DNA of 64,000 nt from Tetracentron sinense (lineage: Eukaryota; Streptophyta; Magnoliopsida; Trochodendrales; Trochodendraceae), in NCBI GenBank assembly GCA_015143295.1, contig CM026559.1, positions 19,482,826 through 19,546,825 of the forward strand, written 5' to 3'. Position 1 is the first letter of the stretch; each line of letters starts with the position of its first letter. A model generated the notes under the pieces. It was given only the letters and a program-made list of their open reading frames with translations, was not told where the DNA came from and did no database searches. Below, one piece after another: positions 1-11,127 of the stretch. A program made the translations under genes and the position numbers.

Positions 1-2280
1 TTCTATTAAGAGGTACTCTTCTTAATCATGGAAGACTTGCCTAGCTGTTTCTTTATTTCAATGCGGAATTCCTTGAACTTTTCAAAGAATGTGAAATAAA
101 GTTAGCTACCTCTTATTGGAAGATTCATATGGTTACGATCATCAATTTTTTTATTTTTTATTTATTCCCAAGTAGAGGTTTTATCTACTCAGATTTCTCC
201 TTCTCCTTAACAAACATGCAACTATTGCACTTATGCAAGATCATACCAAGCATTAGGAGCTGGAGGTTTCAACAATTAAGTTAGACTTGATGAGTATACA
301 AGCTGGACAATCCTTCCAAAGGTTTGTCCTGTATCCAATGACCAATTGCTTCACTATGAAGCACAATCCTTATACTTTCCTTTCTTCTCAGAAGAGCCTT
401 TGGCCATACTACTAGAATACATTTCCAATGGAAAATCTTGGATTTCTTTCCTTTGCATAAATGCTCAGAATTTAGAAAATCCAATTCTTTTGAACATCTT
501 TGCAAGTAGCATTGAACTCTTCAAATGTTCTTAGCCATATGCAACATGTGGGATTTCGGACAATCTGATTTCCTACTTGTTCAACATAACCATATTAAAG
601 GACTCCGGGAGTTTTTCGATGATCATATCCTCTAATCCCATAAATTTATCTCAATTTATCTCAGCACCAAGAATTGGGATTTATGAATCCAATGATCTCT
701 ATCATATTCTTTGTGACTGGGTTTCCCTAGTCAACTTGGTCTCCACTTGTCCTTTTATATAGCGAGCTGCCTAGCAGCCCTATTGTATTCTGTAAACATC
801 TCATATGAGATTTAACATCAGTAGTGAGAACTTGGGTAATTCTTTATATAGTAAGTACAAACTTGAGATTCCTTTTCCATTCCAAACACTTTGAATTGGT
901 CAAGAGATTCTCATTAAAGTCTTGATAAAGTGGTTATAGAATGACATGACAATAAAACATACATCATAATATTTCACACATTATAATATCATTAGATCAG
1001 GGCTTTCGATCTTTGATGATATTGCTCATCATTCAGTCAAATTTCATAGACCCCTCAATCTATAAAATTAAGAAATATGCTACTTCATATTTCTGATGAG
1101 CATTGGGTGCCTTATAATACAGATGCAATTTTCCATGCTAGGATAGTACCACACATGCACTACAAGGTGGATAGAAACTATCCATCACTGAGCATCTCAT
1201 GCATAACTCCTTATGTAAATCAGTGATTCCTAATTGTCTTGTGACCTCCAAGGATAACATGACTGTCACCTGTCAACCGTCATGGTCCTTGGTTAAGTGA
1301 AACCCATTATTCTCGGTTGTCATATGATCAAGTAAGAATATGCCCCAATGCTAGTTGACACTCCCTATCAGGCCATACACATTCCTATCTACTATAGAAA
1401 TAAAACACTAGGAGTTTAATTTAGACTGAATTATGTCCGATTCCTGTCAGAGAGACAAGACTCAGGCTAATTAATTCCTAGTCTTATTGATAATGGAAGG
1501 TCATAGGGCAACATTATCCCGTAGGATAGATTAGCCCATTTAATTCACTTAATATTTTTCTTGAGGGAAAACAGAATATTATGAACAAATTATACATCTA
1601 ATGCATATATAAAAAGTATTCACAATATTTATCATTGCATGACATGCATAGAATAATATACAAATATCATCACATGATAATAAATCAAATTTCTTTTTAA
1701 TTAGATCAAACTAATTCCAATGAACTCCCACTAGCCCTAGAAATCTTAATGGATCTAATCCAAGGGTATAAAGGTTATTTTTTTAACATCAGTGGGCTTT
1801 AGATGGTTCATTCATCCATATGATGGACCATTGGTCATACAAAGCACCTTGGGCCCAGAATAACAATTATAAAGTGTCCATGTGCATCACTAAAGCCCAT
1901 AAGTCAAAATGGACTATATTACCCTTTAATTCTCTACGAATTATTTTTAGCACATTAGGGTTCATCAACCCTAAGTTTAAAAGAAATTATGGGAGTCTTT
2001 AAACAACTCTTCAAGACCTCTACTAGGGTATATAAGTGTTACTCAAGCACTTCCCAAAATCGTGAATATTGTTAGCTTACATCTATGTCAATTAAGGCAC
2101 AATTATCTCATAATCATGTAAGTAACATATTCCACGTAAAAATTTCAACATGGACTAGATGCATCACGTCCAAAAGGGCTATAATAATGTGTTTTATTTA
2201 AACACAAACTTTTTATGTTTGAACAAAACACATATTGTGGGGTTTGATCCAATTATCCAAAATTTGTACAAAAACGATAA
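1..2280 (-). other. Cp-A internal region, left part (no coding found)
   Basis: AT-rich sequence without a recognisable protein on either strand; the only open frames are about 60-75 residues long and show no family motif. It matches Cp-B from about 31660 to 33940 with scattered differences. The last five bases, GATAA (2276-2280), are repeated at 11128-11132 and are the target duplication of Gy-1. Confidence 0.75.
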
Positions 2281-2493
2281 TATAGCACCCCGGACTTTTT
2301 CATCCTTAATAAACAGCACCTTCGTAGCTAATTGGCCGTTTTTGTAGTCTAATTAATAAATAAGGGAGAAATCGGAAATTCCGAAACGTCAGAAATGTTC
2401 GTTTTCGAAAGACGAATCCAACGCAAGTTGAATCGTCGAAATCCGACGAGCGAGTCAAAAGATATAGTCAAAACAGTCCAGACATAACAGAGC

Positions 2494-2690
2494 ACCGATC
2501 GCTCGGTCATTACCTGCGATCGATCGGTCAACCACAGTCAACCACCGATCGCTCGATAGCTGTCGCACGGTTAACTTTTTTGTATGAGGAAAAATTCCAG
2601 AGAGCGTGTTTTTGACCGATCTCTCGGTCATAACACCGATCGACCGGAAGCCACCGATCGCTCGGTCCATACCACCGATCGATCGGTCAG
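2494..2690 (+). repeat. Palindrome array in U3 of Gy-1
   Basis: About seven copies or near copies of the palindrome ACCGATCGNTCGGT, separated by short AT-rich spacers, sit between the conserved U3 block and the TATA box. CpG density is far above that of the surrounding sequence. The same array recurs in the 3' LTR at 9487-9683. Other gypsy LTRs in the window have arrays at the same place, often with a different palindrome. A role in transcription control is an inference from position only. Confidence 0.8.
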
Positions 2691-2742
2691 ACGCAGTTTT
2701 TCTTCATTAAGGGTGTTTAAGACTTTGGCCATCACCCTTTGC

Positions 2743-2752
2743 CTATAAATAG
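2743..2752 (+). promoter_or_regulatory. TATA box of Gy-1 5' LTR
   Basis: CTATAAATAG lies about 460 bp into the LTR and just after the palindrome array. The same string occurs at 9736-9745 in the 3' LTR, and a nearly identical CCTATAAATAAGG is found on the minus strand near 61178-61190 in Gy-9. The context (U3 left, transcribed leader right) fits a core promoter; transcription itself is not shown. Confidence 0.65.
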
Positions 2753-3697
2753 GCTGAGTTCGTGCCTTAGGGTTTCAGAAACCCTCTGTGCCCTATCTTA
2801 GGAGATTTTGAGAGAGAGAAGAAGGAGAGGAACTACTTGTTGATCAAGCTTGTGGAAGATCAAGGTTCTTCCACTTCCCTTGGTGATTCTCAACCAAGAA
2901 CACAAGGTTATTGCTTGTTCCAGCCATTGGGAGTCAAACTCATTGATTTCCCCAGGGTAGATACACTCTACTACAATCTTGCAATCCTACTAGTTACTAA
3001 TTATGATTCTTCTTATCTATGCCCTATCTTGATGTATTGATTTTATGTATGAAAAGGTGTGATTATATCCTTGGATGAAGGTTACTATTATGATGCACTC
3101 TAAGTGTTTGATAAAATACCTCTAAGGGATTCTATGCTTAAATGTGATGATTTCTCTTATTAAGTGCATATGCTCGCATGTCTCGCATGAACCGATGGTT
3201 TCCATGGATTTCTCCAAGTACAAACAAAAGTTTTTCACGAAAAGATGAATAATGAATGATTCTAAGTAACTCTATGATTTCTCTAAGATCGTTTCACAAG
3301 CTCTAAGGATCATACCATGCTCACAAGGAAACTCTATGATAATGCTCTAAGATCGTCTCACAAGCTCCACGGATCACAATGAAATGCTCTAAGATCTCTA
3401 AGGTTATGCTCTATGGAAATGCTCTAAGGTTATTGCTCTATGCTCTATGTCTCTACGGATCATAATGACTCTAAGTAACTCCATGAACTCATAAGGTTAT
3501 GATTATCGATTGACTCACACGGTTACAGTTTTATTATCTCACATACGTTTTCACGGTTTCCATGCTTTAAGGAATTTACGGATTTCATTCTCCATGTCTT
3601 GTATGCTCCATGCCTAACCGCTTTATTGTTATTAGTTTGTATACACTGAGTATTCCATGCTCAGTCGATATTGTTATGATCGGCAAGTGCTCGGGTT

Positions 3698-3820
3698 CCA
3701 TTCGATTTGTGTGGCGACGAACCTTGGGTCGAGGAAGAGTACCGTGACCCGGAGCCTTCCATGGATCACTATCATGACGATGGTGCTCTAGATAAGAGTC
3801 GTGACTTCGATTTCTGTTGA
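3698..3820 (+). CDS. Conserved small acidic reading frame in the Gy-1 5' LTR
   Basis: The frame reads PFDLC followed by PWVEEEY and an Asp/His-rich tail, ending in TGA. The same motif (PFD, aromatic-Cys, PW, acidic triplet, Tyr) is found at the matching place in every other full gypsy LTR of the window, although the surrounding DNA is strongly diverged. It lies about 30 bp after the conserved hairpin and just after the CAG-GT-like junction. The tail of this copy is longer and different from the 39-residue versions. I do not recognise the family; function unknown. A matching copy is in the 3' LTR at 10701-10823. Confidence 0.35.
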   Translation, partial: PFDLCGDEPWVEEEYRDPEPSMDHYHDDGALDKSRDFDFC

Positions 3821-4128
3821 TCGACCGACTTAGAACTTGTGTCATTTTGTTATGTGAGTGTGGGGTTTGTCCACTCCACTTTTGGGTTTCTCACACATGT
3901 ATACTTGTTGGTTCTTACTTGAGCCAAGTTATAGGAGTATTCATTTTGCTTCCGCTATGTTTAGTATTTTATTTTCCGCTGTGCATTGTATTTCGTTTCC
4001 GCTATGTATATTCAGGTACTCTGACAGGTTTCCACGTGTGCCTTATGTATCATGCTGGAGGTATGATACGGCGGTCACGAGTCAAGGTACCCTTAACTCC
4101 TAGGGGGTATTTTGGGTCGCGACAGACT

Positions 4129-4140
4129 TGGTATCAGAGC
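4129..4140 (+). other. Primer-binding site of Gy-1
   Basis: TGGTATCAGAGC, complementary to the 3' end of plant initiator methionine tRNA, starts 4 bp after the 5' LTR. This is the usual minus-strand priming site of plant LTR retrotransposons. Confidence 0.9.
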
Positions 4141-4494
4141 TAGTTATGTCTAATGACAGACTTAGTTAGGTCACTCAGGCTTGGCCTAAGCGGAAGCAAT
4201 TCCTATGAGTTGAACTTAGAACTCAGAAGGACTCAGTTGTCTTAGGCTTGTTACCACGACATAACCGGTATCAAGTGAATCCTTAGGTCAGTATAGGATC
4301 CGAGATTGATGTGGCCCTATGCGAGGTTCTAGTATAGGCTCTAAAGTATAATTATATGATGATATATATATATACCTCGATGTATACTATGTGCGGTATA
4401 GCATTTCATGATTATTGAATTGCTATATGATATGTGAGATTTGGTATCCAAGTTAGACTCATGTTTTGCCAAATTGATCTCAGGATTCGATATC

Positions 4495-5710
4495 ATGAGA
4501 CGTGGCAATCGGGGTCGAGGTTACCATACTCGGAGGGCCGAGAGTGAAGTTCCGAGAGAAGAGGAACCGTTGTATTTCACGAATGCTATGGATTCCATAG
4601 CCAAGACTTTGGCATTGTTGCCAGCAAGGCCTATGCCTACCCCACCGTCCACGCCTGTGCCTACACCGGTGCATCACATCGCGGGGCTCGAAGCTTTTAG
4701 GAGACTGCGGCCTCCTACATTCTATGGCACTCTGGACCCCATGGTGGCCGAGTCTTGGATTATGCAGCTGGAGAAGACCTTCCGGGCTGTCCGTTGTACC
4801 GATGAGCAAAGGGTAGAATGGGCTTCCTTCGTGATGGAAGGTGAAGCCGAACACTGGTGGAGAGCTGCCCAAAGGCAGAAGGATGTTGCTAAGGCAGGTG
4901 TGCCCTGGACTTGGGCGGAGTTCTTAGAGACTTTCAGGGAACAGTACTTTCCCAGGTTTATTCGGGAACAAAAGGCGAGAGAGTTTATGCTTTTGGAGCA
5001 AGGGTCGATGAGCGTAGCCGAGTATGAGGCTAAGTTCATCGAGTTGTCTAGGTTTGCTCCGCACTTGGTGGCTACTGAAGACCTACAGGTCAGGAAGTTT
5101 GAGATGGGCTTGAAGGCTTTCATCCGAGATCGGGTGTCCATTCTCCAGGTAGAGTCTTGGAGAGAGATAGTAGGGAAGGCGAAGATCGCCGAAAAGAATG
5201 CGGAAGACTTCGTGAGAAGAAGAGACAGTGGCTTCGGGAAGAGCATGTCTCGGGGTCAGTCGAGTAGTTCTTCAGAGAAAAGGACTAGGACTGCACCGTA
5301 CCAGTTCTCCCAGCCGATGTCGGCTCAGAGACCTTCTTTTGCGCCTCAGGCACCGCGTCCTACGGCATCGCAAGCTACGAGGGTTATGCCTCCGGCTTCC
5401 TCCGCATCGCAGACATTTGAGGAGTGCGCCGTATGTGGTCGTCGGCATAAGACTGGAGATTGCCGAAGAATGTCAGGTGGATGCTTCCACTGTGGCGAGG
5501 TGGGCCATATGATTCGAGATTGCCCGCGCAAGCAGTCACAGTCGGGATCACAGGGAGTTCGGCCTCCAGGCAGGCAGAATTCACTTCAGGGGTCTTCATC
5601 TCAGGCCTCTAGATCCTTGCAGCCTACCCAGCAGCCTCGTCAGGCAAACCAGGGCAGAGTCTTTGCCATGACTGATAGAGACGCACAGGCATCTGATGAT
5701 GTTGTGCAAG
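4495..5710 (+). CDS. Gy-1 gag (capsid and nucleocapsid)
   Basis: Open frame of about 400 residues read from the ATG at 4495 (MRRGNRGRG), which is placed like the gag starts of Gy-3 and Gy-6. An Arg/Gly-rich N-terminus is followed by a retrotransposon gag domain (the stretch with EHWWRAA, FLETFREQYFP and FMLLEQGSMSVAEYEAKF), a Ser/Gln/Pro-rich linker, and a CCHC zinc knuckle C-x2-C-x4-H-x4-C at 5482-5523. A second, shorter Cys/His group (C-x2-C-x3-H-x4-C) lies about 20 residues earlier. Gag packages element RNA into cytoplasmic particles. The frame ends at a GT-bounded spacer leading to the protease. Family known; role by homology. Confidence 0.9.
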
Positions 5711-5848
5711 GTACGCACGAACTAGTCCTTGTCAAAGTTCTAATATTGTCATGATATGTTCGTATCTATATATATCCTATGTGGTGTTTTGCGATGTTTG
5801 TATCTATAGGTACAGTTGTGTTATAACTGAGATGATTCAAATTCTCAG
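5711..5848 (+). other. GT...AG spacer between gag and protease of Gy-1
   Basis: 138-bp, T-rich, AT-rich spacer beginning GTACGCA and ending TTCTCAG. Gy-3 (21278-21425, 148 bp) and Gy-6 (47719-47861 on the minus strand, 143 bp) have a spacer at the same place with the same borders although its middle is diverged. This looks like a shared intron-like feature of the family, not damage in one copy. Splicing is an inference. Confidence 0.5.
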
Positions 5849-6220
5849 GTTCGTTGCTCGTAAATGAATGTTTGGCAAGAGTGTTGATAGACACAGGATC
5901 CACTCACTCGTTCGTTTCACCAAGCTTTGCCAAGGGCTTTACGTCTGAGCCAAGCAAGCTACCTAGGGAGTTGTCCATTTCGACTCCATTGGGAAAATCT
6001 ATTGAGACAGATAAAGTGTATCCGGATAGTGTTGTACAAGTCATGCAGCACGAGTTGCCAGTCGACTTGATCCTTCTGGAAATTCAGGATTGGGATTTCG
6101 ATGTCATCCTAGGTATGGATTGGCTCTCAACTCACCATGGACACGTGGCGTGTTTCGAGAAGGTGGTGCATTTTAAACCCGTGGGGTTAAAGCCGTTTCA
6201 TTTCAGGGGACTTTAGAGAA
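5849..6220 (+). CDS. Gy-1 protease region
   Basis: Retroviral-type aspartic protease. The active-site string [11 protein letters not shown] contains DTGS at 5890-5901, and the second conserved part of the fold appears as [12 protein letters not shown] near 6105-6135. It would cut the Gag-Pol polyprotein. Length and motif spacing are normal for chromovirus proteases, and it lies directly upstream of reverse transcriptase. Confidence 0.88.
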
Positions 6221-6264
6221 GAGACATTGCCCGCTTTGCAGCTCTTAGTCTCGAGGGTGTAGAA

Positions 6265-7640
6265 GTGCGAGACTCCACACCCATTCCAGTGGTATGTGAG
6301 TATATGGATGTTTTTCCGGAAACCTTGCCGGGATTGCCTCCCGATCGTGCAATCAAGTTTGCGATTGAGCTAGCTCCAGGCATAGTTCCGATTTCAAGAG
6401 CTCCGTATAGGATGGCCCCTATTGAGCTTAAGGAGTTAAAAGAGCAGTTAGAAGAATTGCAAGGCCTTGGTTTTATCCGGCCAAGTGTTTCACCTTGGGG
6501 AGCTCCGGTTCTCTTCGTGAAGAAGAAAGATGGATCAATGCGCATGTGCATTGATTACAGGCAATTGAACAAGGTCACGATCAAGAATCGTTATCCATTG
6601 CCTCGGATAGACGACTTGTTTGACCAATTGAAGGGTGCGCAGTTTTTCTCCAAGATTGACCTTCGATCTGGTTATCATCAGTTGAAGATCAAGAAAGAGG
6701 ACATTCCGAAGACGGCATTCCGAACTCGATACGGTCATTACGAGTTTTTAGTCATGTCTTTTGGACTGACTAACGCACCGGCAGCATTCATGGATTTGAT
6801 GAATCGGGTGTTCAGATCGTCTCTCGATCAATGTGTGATCGTGTTCGTAGATGATATCCTTGTGTATTCACAGTCACAGGAGGATCACACGAGAGATCTC
6901 CGTCTGGTATTGCAGACACTTCGAGAGCATAGTCTGTATGCTAAGTTGAGCAAGTGTGAGTTCTGGCTGAACAAGGTGTCTTTTCTTGGACACGTGGTAT
7001 CTGCTGAAGGTATTTCAGTTGATCCTGCAAAGATTGAAGCGGTGATGAATTGGGAAAGGCCGAAGAGTGTCACCGAGATTCGTAGTTTCCTCGGGTTGGC
7101 AGGATATAACAGAAGGTTTGTGGAAGGATTTTCAAGTTTAGCAGCTCCGCTTACCTATCTCACACGGAAGAACACGAGTTTCACTTGGAGTGATAAGTGC
7201 GAGGCTAGTTTCTTGGAGTTGAAAAAGAAGCTTACTTCGGCTCCTGTTCTTACAGTTCCATCTGGGAGCGGTGGTTTCGAAGTCTATAGTGATGCTTCAC
7301 TAGTGGGACTTGGATGTGTTTTGATGCAGCATAAAAAGGTGGTTGCCTATGCTTCCCGTCAGCTGAAGGAGCATGAGCAGAATTACCCCACACATGACTT
7401 AGAGCTCGCTGCAGTCATCTTTGCACTGAAACTTTGGCGTCACTACCTCTACGGAGAAGAATTCGTGGTGTTCACAGACCACAAGAGTTTGAAGTATCTT
7501 TTCCTCCAGAAGGAGTTGAATATGAGGCAGCGTCGTTGGATGGAGTTCATGAAGGACTACGACTGTTCCATCCAGTACCACCCGGGTAAGGCTAACGTGG
7601 TGGCCGATGCTCTTAGCAGAAAACCTTACGGAGTTATGGC
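6265..7640 (+). CDS. Gy-1 reverse transcriptase and RNase H
   Basis: Reverse transcriptase begins with the conserved linker ([15 protein letters not shown]) and continues through [16 protein letters not shown], the palm region and FVDDILVYS, where the catalytic Asp pair lies at about 6847-6852. The connection follows, then RNase H with [13 protein letters not shown] near 7285 and [10 protein letters not shown] near 7475, ending at the DALSRKP motif near 7620. These enzymes copy element RNA into DNA. Sequence quality is close to that of an active family. Confidence 0.93.
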
Positions 7641-9181
7641 TCAATTGAGAGTGCAAGAGTGGAAGTTATTACATGATATGTGTCATTTGGACACTACTCT
7701 CAGGCATGTCACGTATGGGCTGATAATGTCCAATGTGGTGGTTAGGCCACAGATCTTGAGCCAGATCAAGGAGTTACAGAATTCAGATGTTGAGTTGCTT
7801 GCTTACCGAGACAAGTCGGTGAGTAACGGCAATCAGGAGTTCGCTTTAAATGATGATGGTGCTATCACATTTAAAGGCAGGTTGTGTGTCCCCGCCGACA
7901 CAGTTTTGAGGGATGAAATTTTGAATGAAGCTCACCGATCAAAGTACACGGTACATCCGGGAGGTACTAAGATGTACCAGAATCTCAAGAAGCACTACTG
8001 GTGGAGAAACATGAAGAGGGAAGTCGCTGAGTACGTCGCCAGATGTTTGATTTGCCAGCAGGTAAAAGCCGAACATCAAAGGCCGGCAGGTCTTTTGCAG
8101 TCCCTTCCTATTCCGGAGTGGAAATGGGAGAACATCTCGATGGATTTCATCGTGGGTTTGCCGCGAACGGCAAAGGGCTCCGATGCTATTTGGGTGATTG
8201 TGGACAGGTTGACTAAGTCTGCACATTTTATTCCGTACCGAACTACTTTCAATGCAAATCAGTTGGTAGCCCTGTATGTTCAGGAGGTGGTTCGACTGCA
8301 CGGTGTGCCAGTTTCTATCGTGTCTGATCGAGATCCTCGGTTTACTTCCAGGTTTTGGAAAACTTTCCAGGATGCTATGGGTTCTCGTTTTAGAATTCAG
8401 TACCGCCTTCCATCCTCAGACCGATGGACAAACGGAGAGGGTGAATCAAGTAGTGGAGGATATGCTCCGAGCTTGTATGCTGGATTTTTAGGGTAGTTGG
8501 GAGGAACAGTTGCCGTTGGTTGAGTTTGCCTATAACAATAGCTATCAGGCAAGCATCCAAATGGCACCTTTTGAAGCTCTGTATGGTCGAAGTTGTCGAT
8601 CACCGCTATACTGGGATGAAGTTGGTGAGAGGAAAATTCTTGGTCCCGAGTTGATAGAGCGGACCGCAGAAAGGGTCAAAATTATCCGGGAGCGATTGAA
8701 AAGTGCTCAGGATAGGCAGAAGAGCTATGCGGATATACGTCGCAGAGATTTAGAGTTCCGAGTTGGGGATCGGGTCTTTGTGAAGATTTCGCCGAGTCGG
8801 GGAATCATGCGATTCGGGAAGAAGGGAAAGCTCAGTCCTAGGTACGTGGGACCATTTGAGATCGTCACAAGGGTTGGTGAGGTTGCTTACAGGGTAGCAC
8901 TACCGCCTCACATGGCAGCGGTCCATAATGTATTTCACGTCTCTATGCTTAGAAAATACATTTCGGATCCATCTCACGTCATCGCTCTTGATCCTGTTGA
9001 GATTCGAGAGGATCTTACGTTGGTTGAACAACCAGTTCAGATTCTGGATCGTCGAGATCAAGTGTTGCGAACCAAGACTATCCCTTTAGTCCTAGTGAAG
9101 TGGCAGCATCATTCCAAGGAAGAGGCTACATGGGAGCGAGAAGCCGAAGTACGAGAAACGTACCCCCATTTATTTGTTTAA
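7641..9181 (+). CDS. Gy-1 integrase with chromodomain
   Basis: The zinc-binding HHCC region is visible as [10 protein letters not shown] followed by CLICQQ (about 7950-8065). The catalytic core follows with MDFIVGLP and [12 protein letters not shown] (about 8140-8225) and [10 protein letters not shown] (about 8320). A C-terminal GPFEIV-type domain (about 8840-8950) leads to a chromodomain at about 9030-9180 with VLVKWQHH and EEATWERE. The chromodomain is the mark of chromoviruses and is thought to steer insertion to particular chromatin. This region carries some of the few breaks of the element. Confidence 0.9.
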
Positions 9182-9260
9182 GGCCTTGGCATTTCCCTTG
9201 TATTTTGTTATAGTTTTACGCATGTATGTATCGTCCAAATTTCGAGGATGAAATTTTTGT

Positions 9261-9273
9261 AAGGGGGGGAGAA
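9261..9273 (+). other. Polypurine tract of Gy-1
   Basis: AAGGGGGGGAGAA lies directly before the TG of the 3' LTR, the standard place for plus-strand DNA priming. A conserved run, TTCGAGGATGAAATTT, precedes it and is also seen before the 3' LTRs of Gy-2 and Gy-3. Confidence 0.9.
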
Positions 9274-11127
9274 TGTAGCACCCCGGACTTTTTCATCCTT
9301 AATAAACAGCACCTTCGTAGCTAATTGGCCGTTTTTGTAGTCTAATTAATAAATAAGGGAGAAATCGGAAATTCCGAAACGTCAGAAATGTTCGTTTTCG
9401 AAAGACGGATCCAACGCAAGTTGAATCATCGAAATCCGACGAGCGAGTCAAAAGATATAGTCAAAACAGTCCAGACATAACAGAGCACCGATCGCTCGGT
9501 CATTACCTGCGATCGATCGGTCAACCACCGTCAACCACCGATCGCTCGATAGCTGTCGCACGGTTAACTTTTTTGTATGAGGAAAAATTCCAGAGAGCGT
9601 GTTTTTGACCGATCTCTCGGTCATAACACCGATCGACCGGAAGCCACCGATCGCTCGGTCCATACCACCGATCGATCGGTCAGACGCAGTTTTTCTTCAT
9701 TAAGGGTGTTTAAGACTTTGGCCATCACCCTTTGCCTATAAATAGGCTGAGTTCGTGCCTTAGGGTTTCAGAAACCCTCTGTGCCCTATCTTAGGAGATT
9801 TTGAGAGAGAGAAGAAGGAGAGGAACTACTTGTTGATCAAGCTTGTGGAAGATCAAGGTTCTTCCACTTCCCTTGGTGATTCTCAACCAAGAACACAAGG
9901 TTATTGCTTGTTCCAGCCATTGGGAGTCAAACTCATTGATTTCCCCAGGGTAGATACACTCTACTACAATCTTGCAATCCTACTAGTTACTAATTATGAT
10001 TCTTCTTATCTATGCCCTATCTTTATGTATTGATTTTATGTATGAAAATGTGTGATTATATCCTTGGATGAAGGTTACTATTATGATGCACTCTAAGTGT
10101 TTGATAAAATACCTCTAAGGGATTCTATGCTTAAATGTGATGATTTCTCTTATTAAGTGCATATGCTCGCATGTCTCGCATGAACCGATGGTTTCCATGG
10201 ATTTCTCCAAGTACAAACAAAAGTTTTTCACGAAAAGACGAATAATGAATGATTCTAAGTAACTCTATGATTTCTCTAAGATCGTTTCACAAGCTCTAAG
10301 GATCATACCATGCTCACAAGGAAACTCTATGATAATGCTCTAAGATCGTCTCACAAGCTCCACGGATCACAATGAAATGCTCTAAGATCTCTAAGGTTAT
10401 GCTCTATGGAAATGCTCTAAGGTTATTGCTCTATGCTCTATGTCTCTACGGATCATAATGACTCTAAGTAACTCCATGAACTCACAAGAACTCATAAGGT
10501 TATGATTATCGATTGACTCACACGGTTACAGTTTTATTATCTCACATACGTTTTCATGGTTTCCATGCTTTAAGGAATTTACGGATTTCATTCTCCATGT
10601 CTTGTATGCTCCATGCCTAACCGCTTTATTGTTATTAGTTTGTATACACTGAGTATTCCATGCTCAGTCGATATTGTTATGATCGGCAGGTGCTCGGGTT
10701 CCATTCGATTTGTGTGGCGACGAACCTTGGGTCGAGGAAGAGTACCGTGACCCGGAGCCTTCCATGGATCACTATCATGACGATGGTGCTCTAGATAAGA
10801 GTCGTGACTTCGATTTCTGTTGATCGACCGACTTAGAACTTGTGTCATTTTGTTATGTGAGTGTGGGGTTTGTCCACTCCACTTTTGGGTTTCTCACACA
10901 TGTATACTTGTTGGTTCTTACTTGAGCCAAGTTATAGGAGTATTCATTTTGCTTCCGCTATGTTTAGTATTTTATTTTCCGCTGTGCATTGTATTTCGTT
11001 TCCGCTATGTATATTCAGGTACTCTGACAGGTTTCCACGTGTGCCTTATGTATCATGCTGGAGGTATGATACGGTGGTCACAAGTCAAGGTACCCTTAAC
11101 TCCTAGGGGGTATTTTGGGTCGCGACA
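9274..11127 (+). repeat. Gy-1 3' LTR
   Basis: 1854 bp, TGTAGCACCCC to TCGCGACA, nearly identical to 2281-4124. It holds the palindrome array (9487-9683), TATA box (9736-9745), hairpin (10648-10668) and the small reading frame (10701-10823). The junction before that frame reads CAG-GT in this copy. Target duplication GATAA follows at 11128-11132. Confidence 0.95.

Larger units (their letters stand above)
2281..4124 (+). repeat. Gy-1 5' LTR
   Basis: 1844 bp, ending TCGCGACA just before the primer site. Parts in order: a U3 block shared by all gypsy LTRs here (about 2390-2485); a cluster of about seven variants of the palindrome ACCGATCGNTCGGT (2494-2690); TATA box at 2743-2752; leader; a zone of short repeats around CTCTAAG and GGATCA (about 3260-3490); the conserved hairpin (3645-3665); and the small conserved reading frame (about 3698-3820). 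The first dinucleotide differs from the TG seen in the 3' copy. The pairing with 9274-11127 and the flanking duplication make the boundaries firm. Confidence 0.95.
2281..11127 (+). mobile_element. Gy-1: young Ty3/gypsy chromovirus (Tekay/Del-like), nearly whole
   Basis: Complete element of 8.85 kb: 5' LTR 2281-4124, primer site 4129-4140, gag, protease, reverse transcriptase, RNase H, integrase with C-terminal chromodomain, purine tract 9261-9273, and 3' LTR 9274-11127. A 5-bp target duplication GATAA flanks it (2276-2280 and 11128-11132), inside Cp-A. The domain order (RT-RNase H before integrase) and the chromodomain place it in the chromoviruses; the chromodomain tail with EEATWE resembles the Tekay/Del clade. 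The two LTRs differ by about eleven substitutions and one 10-bp length difference as counted by eye, roughly 0.6 percent. At rates often used for plant LTRs that is a few hundred thousand years. It looks nearly whole, with about two or three breaks in pol. It is the youngest dated insertion in the window. Confidence 0.95.

Noticed and set aside
2837-3040. 67-residue frame repeated at 9830-10033
   Set aside because: It lies in the transcribed leader of both Gy-1 LTRs. The repeat of the frame is due to LTR identity, and I see no counterpart of the peptide in the other LTRs, unlike the PFDVC/PWVEEEY frame.
4129-4140. tRNA-like sequence TGGTATCAGAGC and its complements at 13214, 41947 and 49441
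   Set aside because: These are retrotransposon primer sites complementary to initiator tRNA; no tRNA gene fold surrounds them.
4722-5246. Minus-strand frame of 174 residues
   Set aside because: Antisense to the open gag of Gy-1, with no motif and no promoter evidence.
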